Shown here: positions 32,301 through 43,354 of the stretch, piece by piece
Numbering within the stretch: the stretch's first letter is position 1
Layout: each line of letters opens with the position of its first letter
From: Chlamydomonas sphaeroides
Taxonomy: Eukaryota > Chlorophyta > Chlorophyceae > Chlamydomonadales > Chlamydomonadaceae
Length of the DNA: 64,000 nucleotides
NCBI GenBank assembly: GCA_001662425.1
Contig: BDDC01000156.1
Coordinates: 1 to 64,000 of the forward strand
Direction: 5' to 3'
Notes under the pieces: generated by a model
The model's input: the letters and a program-made list of their open reading frames with translations, nothing else
Told to the model about the DNA's origin: nothing
The model's database searches: none
Position numbers and translations under genes: made by a program

Positions 32301-35300
32301 TACGCAGTAAAACGTGCATGGCTCTTTACTGCAGCCACCATCTACTACAGTCCCACACAATCCCGCTCAACGCCCTGCAGCAGATACCGGTATAGCACCA
32401 CTCACGTGGCGTGTGATTGCACAGAGTCGACCGACGGCCGCCGCGAGTGGAATATGCCTCGCAGCTGCGCCGAGCTGTCCGTGTGCGGCATGCCGCCTCC
32501 GCCTCCGCCACCGCCGTGCAGCGGCAGGGCCGCGACGTCGCCCGAGCTCGCCGCGCCGTCCATGCCCGGGCTGCCGGCCGCGTCCGCCGCGTCGCCGTGC
32601 GCGTGCGGGTGCGCGTCACCAGCGTGCGAAGTGCGCGGCGTGCCGTGGCCGGGGGTGGCGTCCGGCTGGGCGCCTGAGCTGGCGGCCTCGTCCGTGGCGC
32701 TGTGGCGCGGCTCTGCGCCGTCCCTGGCGGCGCCGCCAGCGGGCCCCGTCGTTGCCATGGTTGAGAGCAGGTTGTCGAGGTACGACTCGAGGAAGGAGGC
32801 CGTCGAGGTGGAGGCGGCGGCGCTGGCGGCGTGGCTGGCCGCCGGCGCGGAGCCGTGCGCGCCGGTGCCGGCGGCGCTGGGCGCTGCGCCGAAGGGCGGC
32901 AGGCCCGAGCCCGACGGCGGGCCAGAGGTGTGGCCGGCGGCTGAGTAGGCGGATAGGTAGCTGGCGGTGGCGGCGAAGGACGGCACGGCGGCCGCGCCGG
33001 CGCTGGGCGGCGGTGCGGGCGCGAGCGGTGGCCGGCCGAACGGCTGCAACGAGGCCGAGGGCGGCCCCGAGTGGTAGGTGTGTGAGCTGGGGTTCGCCAG
33101 GAGGGGAGCGACGCCGCGGCTGGCGTCATCAACGCGCGGGCCAGGCGATGGCAGCAGAGGCGGCGGCGCGGGTGGCGGCACCGCGACCATGGCCGGAGCC
33201 GTGGGCAGCGAGCCGCCGAAAGAGAGCTCCCGAGGGTCGGACGTCCGCTCATACAACGCCGAGGCTCCGCCCGCGGAGCCGTCTGCCCCTCGCGCCACGG
33301 GTGGGGCAAGGGGCTCGTCGAAAGCCGCTGGCGGCGGCGCGCCGAAGCGGTCTGCCTCTGGGCGCAGGTAGGACGGCAGAGGGTAGCCTGCGCTTACGCC
33401 AGCGCCGGCCCCCACTGACGCCCCCATGCCCTCCCCGGACTGCAGCCCATAGCCGTACGACAGCCCTGCGCTGCTAGAGCTGACAGGCGCCGGCTCGTAC
33501 GCAGCAGGCAGTGCTGCCGGGCGCCAAGGATCCGCCGCGGCCCCGTAGCTGGCCCCCAGCCCCGCTGTTGAGGATGCAAACGCGTCTGCCCCAGTGCTCC
33601 ACGGCCCAGGCGCCGCCGCGGCGCCTGCCAGTGGAGGCTCTGGCCGATCGGCTGTGCTTGAGGGCTCCCAGCTGGAGACCGGCGCAGGCGGCGGCGGATC
33701 GACTGACGGGGCTGGGGATGATGCTGGCAGCTCCCAGGGCGCTGGTGCTGCCGCTGGTGCAAGGTTGGGCAAGCTGGTTGCAGGCTGCCCCCAGGATCCT
33801 GGCGCAGGTGCTGCGGGCGCAGCGGCGGCCAAGCTGGCCGCTGGCAGCTCCCAAGGTGTGGGCGCACTTGCTGAAGGAGCAGAAGCGCCTGAGCTGCTTG
33901 CCAACAGGTCCTGCGGCAGCGGCAGCGACTCTGCGGGAGGCTGCTCTGGCGCGGGCGGCAGCGACTCTGCGGGAGGCTGCTCTGGCGCGGGCGGCTCCTG
34001 CGGCTGCGGAAGCGGCTCCGCCGTTGCCTGAAGCGGCACAGGCTGCTGCGGCACCTGCTCCTGCGGCGGCGGCGTAGCTGATGGTGGCGGCGGCACCGGT
34101 GCGGGCTCCGGTGCGTCGGCCGCGGCCCGTTCCTTCCGCGGCGGCGGCAGCGGCAGCGGCGGGGGCTGATCCCGCTGCGGCTTCTGGTAGGGCGGCGGGC
34201 TGCCGAAGAGCCACGCAAAGCGCGATCCGCGCGCCGGCGCCGGCGAGCCGGGCTGCTGCGCGTCCTGCTGGGGCTGCTGAGCCGGCGGCGCCTCGGCACC
34301 AGACGGCGGCGCCGGCGCAGGCGGCTCCGGGACGACCGCCTGCCCTCCAGCTGGCGCACCCGCGCCTGCAAACACACGGAAGACAGCAGACACAGGCATC
34401 ATGGCTTGGCTGCTGTACGGGTCGCGCAGGCCGTGCCCCCAAAACTATGCGTAGCAGCATGCGAAGCACGTTGGACACGTTCACGAGACGCACCGTAAGC
34501 GGCAGCACCGGCGCCCGGCGGCGAGGCGGCGCTGGTCGACAGCGGCAGGGGCGGCGTGGGGTCCGCCGCGGCCTGTGCCAAACCCGCTGCCGCGTCAGAG
34601 CTGGCTGCGAAGTTGGCAGCAGAGCGGCTGGGCGACAGGTAGCTATCGGCCAGAGCGCCGTACGCGTCCAACGGGTCGCTGTGCGAGGATGTCCCTGGAG
34701 CTGCCGGCGGTGGCGCCGCCGGCTCCGGCCCTGGCACCGGCGCGTGGACCTCAATGCTGCGCGCGGCAAGCTCCGACTGCGTCTGCAGCTCCTGCGCCGC
34801 CGTCGAATCTGCTGCCGTCGAATCCGCGGCTCTGGTACCGTCCCAGGCGCCTGCTGCGTCATAGCTAGCGGCGCCGGTGGGCGGCACCGCCGGTGCCGCC
34901 ATTGACTCGGTTGCTAGTGTGGCCGAGTAGGCCAGCCAGGACGGTGGCTGCTCCGCGGCAGGCTGCTCGCTGCTGCTGGCCTCGGCGCCCGAGGCTGCGG
35001 CACCCCACGCACCGGCTGCCGGCGGCGCCGACCACCAGGCTGTGGTGGGCGGCGGAGGCGGCGGTGCAGCGGCAGGGGCCGCCAATGCGGCCGCGGTTCC
35101 GGCCACTGGCGCGCAGTCGCTTGACCGCCAGGTACCCGCGCCGCCTGCGGCGGTGCCAATGTCCCCGGCGAAGGCAGCGCCGTATGCGCCGCCGGCCGAC
35201 CCCGTCACGCTCAGGCTGCTGGCGCTCAGCGGCTCCGGTGCCGGCTCCGGCTCCGACAGGGGCGCAGCGCTGTGGCTGTACCAGCTGCTGCCTGAGGGCG

Positions 35301-36700
35301 GGGCCACCGGCGCCGGCGCGGCCGGCTGCGGCACGGCCTCCGCCGACCACGGCAGCGCAGTGACCGCTGGCGCGCCGTGGCCGCTGCTCGCACTGGCGCC
35401 ACCCAGCGAGTCCCCTCCGAAGGGCCCGGGCGCGGCAGCCGTGGACGCGGTGGGCGATGCCGACGACCACAGCGAGTGTAGGCCGCCGTGCACGGCTGGG
35501 CCCCCAGCACCCGGCACGGGCCCCTGCGAGGTGAAGCTCCCACCCCGGCTGCCGGCGCCGCCATCTCCGGCACGGGCGCTCGTACCGGCCGTTACGAGCC
35601 AGCTTGGGGCTGCAGGCGCCGCGACCGGCGGTGGCGGCGGCGCTGCGATGGGTGCCAGCGGCGGCGCCGAGGCGGGCACGGGCAGCGGCGGTGGCAGCGG
35701 GGCAGGCGGCGGCGGTGGCGCTGCGGCTACGTCATGCACGCCCAGGCTCGCAAAGACGTCGTCACCCGGGGCGGAGCCCAGGAAGGGGATCGCCGATACC
35801 GGCTCAGGGGCAGCAGCAGCAGCGACCGGCGGCGGCGGCGGGACAGGGTAGGCGGGGACGGCGGAGGTGTATCCCCCGTTGCCACTTATGCGGGGAGGTG
35901 GGGGCGGCGGTGCTGCGCCAAAAGGGATGGGCGCATCCTGAAGGACCACGAAGTCCGTCATGGGGGCTGGCTTGGCGGGGCTAGGGCTGCCGAACGGCGG
36001 CGGAGCCCGTGCCTCTGAGGCCGCCGGAACGGCTGACACTGGAGTGTCAGCTGCATGCTCTGACATGTAAGGCATGTTTCCATTCGCGCTGTGCGTTTGC
36101 TCGACCGGCTGGCTGCTGCTGGTCGCCGGGGCGCTGTAGGGCACACTTGCAGCCCAGGACGAGCTGGGCGGGGGTGGGGGTGGAGCTGAGGCATAGTTGT
36201 TGCCGTTGGTATAGGCTTGTGGCGGCACAGCTGCTGGATCGACAACGGGAGAGTGATTGAATGGGGCAAGCGGGGAAGGGGCGTGTGAACGAGACCTGAC
36301 TGTGGACGACGGCGTGGGGTCAGGTTCCGGCTGTTGCGGTGCGCACCTTGCGGGGGCGCAACCGCGGTGATGCCGACTGCAGGTGCAACTTGCACAGGAG
36401 CTGCCGGTGCTGGCGGAGTGGCAGGAGCTGCAGGGCAACGCCCACAGAAGCCGATCAGTACCAGCGATTCCGCCGATGCCAGTGTGCAAACGCAGTGTGG
36501 CTCACCATCAAACGGCTTGGCAGGAGCTGCAGGGGCTGGCTTGCCCTGGGCCTTGGCCTTGCGGAATTCCTCGAGCTGCGCGACCGGCGAGTGGCAAGCG
36601 GTCGGCAAATTGCACCGTCGCGCTGCGCCAGCGCCGACAGCCGCTCTCCATTGCACACCTTGCGCCGTCCTGCCTCGGCTAGGTCCTTTCTGCTCTGCAT
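29384..36700 (-). CDS. BLISTER (BLI)-like coiled-coil protein
   Basis: Minus strand from ATG at 36700 to TAA at 29384. Exon 1 (36659-36700) encodes MQSRKDLAEAGRRK and joins exon 2 (36506-36575) as RRK-LEEFRKAKAQ. This matches the Arabidopsis BLI start (LEAGKRRLEEFRKKKA). A small exon (36347-36427) and two huge Pro/Ala/Ser-rich exons (about 34487-36299 and 32406-34369, over 1,200 aa) follow. Next comes a heptad-rich coiled coil: LQQHIDELTEEKLQL, NEQLGEENEELTRQYNTRG, YAEASSRAQALAAEVVALE, LKGRNLVVKLKQTEAKLE. Near the end LRGKLELQTQRLEL and GWMGYLF..RPRQKKRGRSTVL match the BLI C-terminus (KLEAQTQRLELV; GWI..KRRTSKLL). Arabidopsis BLI binds the Polycomb protein CLF and affects stress responses; that role is not shown in algae. 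Several middle and 3' exon borders are approximate. Confidence 0.75.
30073..30095 (+). repeat. (GGGGGC)n G-quadruplex-type run
   Basis: Four runs of five guanines separated by single cytosines lie between exons of the BLISTER-like gene. On the transcribed pre-mRNA (minus) strand the run is C-rich. Confidence 0.75.
33921..33992. repeat. 36-bp coding tandem repeat in the BLISTER-like gene
   Basis: Two perfect adjacent copies of a 36-base unit encode two copies of the 12-residue block PAPEQPPAESLP on the minus strand. Unit length is a multiple of three, so copy-number change would keep the frame. Confidence 0.85.
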
Positions 36701-37076
36701 TTCGCGCGAGTTTCGCGAAAGCAAGTTGAATTGCTGCTGCCGCCACAGCCTCCAAGCGACGCAAGTCCTACTTCGCTACCTATGAATCATCGTTGGTGGC
36801 GCTGCTGGGTAGCGCTGAACAGCAAGGGAAGCAGGTGCGCCATCTTTTTTGTAGCTTTGCACCAACCCAGGTAGCTCAGTCCTAGAGTTGCGACCTAAAA
36901 GTGCAGGGAGAGCTGCACCAGACAAAGCAGAGCGCGCAAGCGAAGAACCCGAATGAGCGCGATGCAGCGCTCTGCGCTCAGCTCCGGCTCACTATACTCG
37001 CCTATCCTTTTGGTATTCTTGATATACACGACAACAGGCGTGCCAAGAACTGACCCTTACGTAGTGGCTGAGCAAC
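36701..37076. promoter_or_regulatory. Bidirectional promoter region, BLISTER-like / RP1
   Basis: Only 376 bases separate the two divergent start codons, so both promoters must lie here or overlap the genes. The segment is less GC-rich than its flanks, with short A/T-rich patches around 36840-36860 and 36990-37030. No specific factor-binding site is claimed. Confidence 0.6.
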
Positions 37077-40000
37077 TTGGCAACTTGCATGTCCATGCCG
37101 GGCTCGCTCCGCGCCATCGCGGGCGCGGCGCCCCGTGCCCACTCTCTCGTAATACTATCTCCCATACCTGGGGCACCGCTGCCATGCTGCTTGCGGTCCA
37201 GAGCTTCGGCATGGCCTCGCCGCTCAGCGCAGTGCGCGTCCAGCGGCCAGCTCGTAGATGGACACGTAGTCGCCTCTCCACCAGGACTTTCGGGCCCGTC
37301 CCCGCCTGACGCCGCGCGTGAGCGCTCGGCCAAGCCCGCCGTGGTGGAGGGTCACGCCGTCACCCACCTCGAGCCCAGCTCCCGCCCTCCCGCGGCGGAG
37401 GTACGGTGCGGCGCCCGTACGGCGTCCATCCACCCCCACACATCACCACCTCGCCCAGGTCCCCTCCGCACTGGTTAACACAGGGCATGGATCACCGGCC
37501 CAACCCAACGGCCCCCAGCTATGCGCCCTCCCTGCCCGCCGCTGCCGCCGCTCCCCACAGCCGCCGCCGCTGCGCTCCCGCGGCCCATCCCTCCCTGTCC
37601 ACTCCTGTCTTCACTGTAACTCGCGCACCGCCCGCTTCAAGCGCCAGCCCTGCAGCCGCCGACCCCTGCCCTGCCGCCCTGCTGCCCTGCCACCCTGCTG
37701 CCCTGCCGCCCTGCTGCCCTGCCACCCTGCTGCCCTGCCGGCCTGCCCCTGCCGGCCTGCCCCTGCAGGCTAACGGCGGCGGCCAGCTCGAGTCGCTGGA
37801 TGACATGGCGGCCTTTGTGGAGCGAACCCGGAGGGAGGAGGACCAGATCCGGCGCAAGCGGGAGGAGGTGCGCCCACCGCAGCCCCGCACCCAGGGCACA
37901 CACGGCCCTCCGCCTGACGCACGCTTCCCCACGCCCCGGCGCCCCGCCGGACTCCCCGCCGCCGCCGCTCCGTCGCGCTGCGCCGCGCTCGCGCCAGCCA
38001 TTCCACCCAGCCTGCGCTCACACCATTCTCCATACCCCGTCCCTCCCCCTCGGTCCGTCCCTCCCCGCGCTGCCCCCAGGTGGAGCTGCAGCTGCTCCGC
38101 ATGCAGCAGCAGGAGGCGGTGCGGCGGCAGCAGGCCATAAAGCTCAAGATGGCCACGCAGCGAGCCAACGCGGCCGTGCTGCGAGACGCAGGCCTCGCGC
38201 CACCTGCCTCGCCCGCCGCAGCCGCCCTGGACGGCGGCTCGCTGGCCGCCTCCACGGGCGCGCCGCTGGGCTCGGCGGGCGGTACGGGCGCGGAGGGGCC
38301 GCTGGGCGGCTCGGCGGGGCCCGGGCCTGGCGGGCCGCCCAAGAAGAAACTGATGCTGAAGCGCAGCAAGCGGATGACGGCGGTGGCGGCGGCGGCGGGG
38401 CTGCACCGGGTGGGTTGGTGTCTGGCGTAGGAGCTGGGGAGCTGGGGAGGCGGCGGCGGGTGGGGCGGGCAGGGCTGCGTCGGTTGGGCCGGGGCAGGTG
38501 CCGGGCAAAGGCAGGCGTCGGGGCGAGGACTCGGGCTTGGCGAGGTGGCGGCGGCGGGGCGCGTGGCGGCGGGTGCCGCTGGGGTGCCAGCGCGGGTTGC
38601 AGGGGGCTTGCCCTGCGACGCTGCCCCAGCCAAGGCTTCACATCATCTCACCAGGTGTGCACATGCCACAAAGCACGCCTGCCCGCCCGCCCGTCCCTTC
38701 AGGTGGCCAGCCCCTCCTCCACGGTGCCCGGCTCCGCTGCAAACGTCGCCGCCGCCGTCGCCTCCGCGGCCGGCTCGCGGCCCGCCGCGGCGCTTCTGAG
38801 CCGTGAGGACCTGATCAGCAAGAGCCGCGGCGGGCTTGAGGGCGAGCAGGCGGGCGGCGGCGCCAGCGACGGCGAGTGCGGCCTGGACGGCGCGGAGGAG
38901 GTGGTGGTGCCCAAGCCCATCTTCATCATCTCGGACTGCACCGGTGGGGGCCAGGAGCCAGGAGGGCGGCGGGAAAGGGAAGGGCCGGCGGAGAGGGCGT
39001 GGGGGAGCAGGGAGGTGGCGGAGGTTGGGGCGGGGTAAGGCAGGCCTGGCAGCAGAGGGGGCAGATGAGCGGGGAGAAGTGGGCCGTGAGTGCAGGAGCT
39101 GAGGTTGGGGCCAAAAGACTGCGCCGCTGGCGCCGGCGCGCGCGCCGAGGGCAGTCCGCCATGTGTGCCCCACCCCGCCCCGCCGCTGCCCCGCAGGCGA
39201 GAGCGCCGCCCGCACGGTGCGCGCCGCGCTCAACCAGTTTGAGGCGCGGTGCCGCACCACGGCGCCCGCGCAGATCATGGTGTTCCGCTTCGTGGAGGAC
39301 CTGGACAAGGTGGGGCGGGAGAGTGCAGGGGGTTGCAGTGTGGGGATAGCGCTGGCTCAAGCCCGTGAGACAAGGTGAAGGCGAGATGGCGGGAGGGGCG
39401 AAGCAGGCCTCAGGCCAAGCGCATGACATCCCCTCACGTCGGCCGGTTTGGGGGGCGCTGGGCACCATAAAGGGAGGAGGGCAGGCTGGACGGGCGTGGT
39501 GGGGGGGCCGGGGAGCAGGGGGAGTAGACGGCGCGCCGCCGCCGGCCCGGCAATGGGATGTGAGGATGCTGGGGAGGGGTAGGACGCCGGAGGGCACTGC
39601 GCGCCTGCGGCATGAAAGTGGCAGCGGCACATTGCCCAGCACCAGCTCCGCCTTGCTGCCCCGCTTGCCGTCAGGTGCTCGAGGTCATCAAAGAGGCGCA
39701 CAAGGTGAGTGGGGCCGAGGGGCGGAGGGGCCAGGCAGGCAGGAACCCCTCGCCTTCACCCAAGGCTGGCCTGCCGTGAGCTTCCACCGCCTGTGCCTGC
39801 GCTCGCCCGCACCGGTATGCGCCCTGCCCGGCTCCTCCCTCCCCCAGATGGACGCTCTGGTGGTGTACACGCTGGTGGACCCCAAGACGGTCAAGGCGGT
39901 GCGGACCGCGTGCACGCTGCAGGTACGGCAGTGGGCGCGTGGGTGTGCTTTCTATGCCCCAGTTGACTAGTACCATTTGCCGCGCGGCACGCCCTGGATG

Positions 40001-43000
40001 TTGGGTACGCAAGTGCGGCTGGCCGTGGTGTGTGCTATAGAGGGGCGGCGGGAGCGCGCAACAGCGAGCTGGGCGTGTCCTTGCTGCCATGGCTCACGCC
40101 ACCGTTGCCCCCGCCATCCGCCCCCACGCATGCCCCGCCATCCGCCGCGCCGCCGCCAGGGCGTGCGCTACGTGGACCTGTGGACCACGCTGCTGGACAC
40201 CATGGAGGTGCACCTCAACACCGTACGCAGGTACGGCGTACGGCAATGTGGCGAGCGGGTACACCGGGTGCCGTACGGTGGACGCGGCTGTGCCGCCGCG
40301 GCGCCGCAGGCAGCGACACCGGCCGCGTCTCCCAAACCGAGCGCGCGGCGCCGCTGCATGGCATCTTGCCCTGCCCTGAACCCCACCCCGCCAGAAAGGC
40401 AAAGCTAGCCCTGCCCGACCTCCCCCGTGCCCCGCCCGCCCCGCCCGCCTCCGCTGCCCGCTGACTGGCAGGCCCTCCCTGACCCCACTCCCGCCCCCTC
40501 GCCATCATTTTCCACCCCTGCCCCCGCAGCGGCGTGCCCGCCTCCCTGGCCGAGGCGCGCAAGCCCAACGCCGCGCTCACCGACGAGTACTTCCGCATGA
40601 TCGAGGCCGTGGTGAGCAGCAGGCAGCGGGATGCGGACGTGCCATGGGTGGAGCGTATCGGTACCTGGGATGCGCGCACGTGTCGCTGGGGCCGTGGCGG
40701 GGCGCAGGGAGGCGCGGGGCGCCTGGCGTCGCGTGCTCGATCCCCGTCAGCGCGACACGGACCGCTGATCAACACCGTCGACGTCACCGCCACGGGAGAG
40801 CGTGCCAGGGCCAACCACACCCCCCAATGCCCAACGCGCTCACGTGCAGGAGTACACGCGCAAGGCGGACGACGGCGCGCACCCCAACGAGTGGTTTGCC
40901 GCCGACCTGGTCATCCTGGGCGTCAGCCGCTGCGGCAAGACGCCGCTGTCCATCTACCTGGGGCAGCGGGGATACAAGGTGGGATGGCGGGAGGTGACGC
41001 TGTGTGTTCATTTGTAGAGGTGATGGAACGTAGCATCCCCCGCGCGGCACGCCCTGGGTGTTGATGACGCGTTGGTCGTGCGCAGCGAGCAGGGATGCGC
41101 TCTGCGTGTGCCAGTGCGGGGAGCCAAGCCCGGCGCCGCCTTGAAGGAACCCGACCCCGGCCGGCCTAGCCCGGGCACTGGTGTGTTTCGTGTATCATTT
41201 ATGTTACATTCCGGCGGTGCCTTCAGCGCCCTTGTGCGCATGCGTGCACATCACCGAGGCCGTGCCCGCCACACCCACACGTGAAAGGGCCACAGCCCCC
41301 CCTTGCTCAACTCGAAGCCGGTCCTCAGCCAGCCCGTAGCACTGCCACCGCATCAAACTGCGGCATTTTGTGCGTCCTTGCACTCAGCGGCGTGGCATTG
41401 TCTTTTTAATCTCCATACCCCATTTGAACCAGTGCTGCGCTGCACAAGAGAGAGGGAGAGGGTTCAAGTGTTAAGTAAGCACAGAACACAGTGTGTGTGT
41501 GTGAGAGAGAGAGAGAGAGTGAGCGTGAGAGAGAGCACCGCAATATGAGGGTGCAACATAGGGGGTGGCAGGGCGGTGGCAGGTGGTGAGCGCCAGCAGG
41601 CCTGACGCATCTGCCAGCGACGCCCTGCTCCGGGGGCGCGGGAAACGGGAGGAGCAGCCACCGGCCTGCGTGACAGCCTCAGCGGGCACCTCAACGCGAC
41701 AGGGGCTCGCACCCGTACCCAGCCATGCCCCTCCTCCATTCCGCGCTGCGTTGCCGCACCCCTGCCGCACCCCTGCCTCCCCCCTGCCTCCCCCCTGCCT
41801 CCCCCCCTGCCCTGTCCCCTTGCCACGTCGCGCACTCCTCTCGGCCCCCCTGCCCTGTGCCCTGCCTCCCCCCTGCCTCCCCCCTGCCCCGTCCCCTTGC
41901 CACGTCACGCGCTCCTCTCGGCCCCCCTCCCCTGCCCGGCCCCCAGGTGGCCAACCTGCCGCTCATACCCGGCTGCCCAGTGCCCAAGGAGCTGTTTGAG
42001 ATCGACCAGAGCCGCATCGTGGGGCTCATCATTGACCCCAACGTGCTCGCCACCATCCGCCGCAACCGCGTCACCATGATGGGTGGGTGCGGCGGGAAGA
42101 GGAGCGGCAGGGGCGGGAGGACTGCAGGGGCGGGAGGAGGGCAGGGGCGGGAGGAGGGCAGGGGGTGGTGGGGCAGGGGGCAGCGGAGGGAGGGCGGAGG
42201 CTTGCGTCGGAGGGCGGTCGGCGCTTGCGGTAAGCCCGTGGGGGGGCCCAGTTCCGGTGGCCGCCCCTGGCCAAGGGCACCGAGGCCCTCTGCCCCACTC
42301 CACCCTCCCTTGCCCTTACCCCTGCAGGCGTGTCCCGTGCGCAGAGCATCGACTACGCGGAGGTGCAGGTGCGGGGGTCGGGAGGCGGGAGGCGGGCAGG
42401 GGAGGTTGGGGAGGTTGGGAAGGCTGTGGAGGTTGGGGGCGGGGGGCAGTACCTTCAGACCGTGCCCGTTGCTCAGTGCAGGAGCGCCCTCCCTACCAGG
42501 ATCCCGGACCTGGGGGCTGCCCTCGCCGTCCCATTGCCATTTCTTGCGCCGTGCAATGCATTCACCCCTCCGCTTCCCCGCCCTTGCTGCCCTTCCCTTT
42601 CCCCCGCACACTGCCACGCGCGGCTCCGCCGCATGTAGAAAATCAACAGCGAGCTGGAGTGGGCCAAGGCCCTGTACAACGCGCACCCCGAGTGGCCGGT
42701 GCTGGATGTGACGCTGCGCGGCATCGAGGAGACGGCGGCGCGCATCCTCAAGATGCTCAACGACCGTCGCGGGGACGCGTCGCCGGTGCGGGGGGGCTGC
42801 TGTGTGGGATTGGGAGGGAGGGAGGCGCGGGGGGCCAGTCCGAGGAGAGGCAGGGGCTGTGCGGGGACGGCCTCTACGCGCGGAGCGTATCCGATGCCAG
42901 GGAGTGGTCCCGCATAGCGCGTCGCATCCGGAGAGCGGTCACCGGCCCTAGAGGTGGAGTCCGCCTAGCTGGCATCGCCTTTCCCACGCTAGGCCGCTGG

Positions 43001-43354
43001 GGTACAGCAGCTGTGGGTGCAGGCACTCAAGCGGCAAGGATAAGCCATCCAGGTTTGCGAAGCCCATGATGCGCACGTGCTGACGCTCGACCGCCTGCAC
43101 CGCCTCGGCGCCCTTCGCAGATGTGGGTGGAGGCCTTCCATGTGAAGCAGCAGCAGCAGGCGGCGCAGCAGCTGGCGTCGGCGCCCGTGGGCGGCGTGGG
43201 CACGCACGGGCACGGGCCGGCGGCAGCCAGCGGGCCGCTGGGGCCGCGCATGGGCCCCGTGGACGCCGAGGGGCCGTCGGGGTACAGCACGCTGCCGGAG
43301 CTCATCTACGGCGCCGCCGACTCGAGCACCTACCTCATGCAGGGCCTGTACTGA
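37077..43354 (+). CDS. RP1: Pyruvate,phosphate dikinase regulatory protein (RP1/PDRP1)
   Basis: Fourteen exons with closing phases give 683 aa: 37077-37400, 37769-37867, 38080-38409, 38703-38943, 39197-39309, 39675-39704, 39848-39922, 40160-40230, 40530-40611, 40850-40978, 41947-42082, 42328-42368, 42639-42785, 43121-43354. The catalytic half is a Kinase-PPPase (DUF299) domain: PIFIISDCTGESAARTVRAAL, then the P-loop-like LGVSRCGKTPLSIYLGQRGY, then VANLPLIPGCPVPKELFEID, then IVGLIIDPNVLATIRRNR. This enzyme switches plastid PPDK off and on by ADP-dependent phosphorylation and Pi-dependent dephosphorylation of an active-site threonine. The first exon could be a chloroplast transit peptide. A charged helix (RTRREEDQIRRKREE) and low-complexity linkers make it longer than the roughly 400-aa plant enzyme. 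The plant P-loop usually reads SRTSKT; here it is SRCGKT. Confidence 0.92.
37671..37768 (+). repeat. CTGCCCTGCC minisatellite at RP1 intron 1 acceptor
   Basis: About ten imperfect copies of a CTGCC(C/A)CTG unit form the pyrimidine tract that ends in the CAG acceptor of RP1 exon 2. Length variation here could alter splice strength. Confidence 0.75.
41491..41538 (+). repeat. GT/GA microsatellite in RP1 intron 10
   Basis: A (GT)n run passes directly into (GA)n, then an interrupted GA run. It lies inside the 968-base intron between exons 10 and 11. Confidence 0.85.
41755..41946 (+). repeat. C-rich duplicated tract before RP1 exon 11
   Basis: CCTGCCTCCCCC units are followed by two copies of a segment CCCGTCCCCTTGCCACGTC..CTCCTCTCGGCCCCCC, about 70-80 bases apart. 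The second copy supplies the acceptor pyrimidine tract of exon 11. Confidence 0.7.
42090..42190 (+). repeat. G-rich GGGCGGGAGGA repeat after RP1 exon 11
   Basis: Three to four copies of GGGGCGGGAGGA(GGGCA) follow the exon 11 donor. They are imperfectly complementary to the C-rich tract on the other side of the exon. Confidence 0.75.

Noticed and set aside
41491..41538. GT/GA microsatellite as a regulatory element
   Set aside because: Simple-sequence repeat inside a long intron with nothing to link it to regulation.
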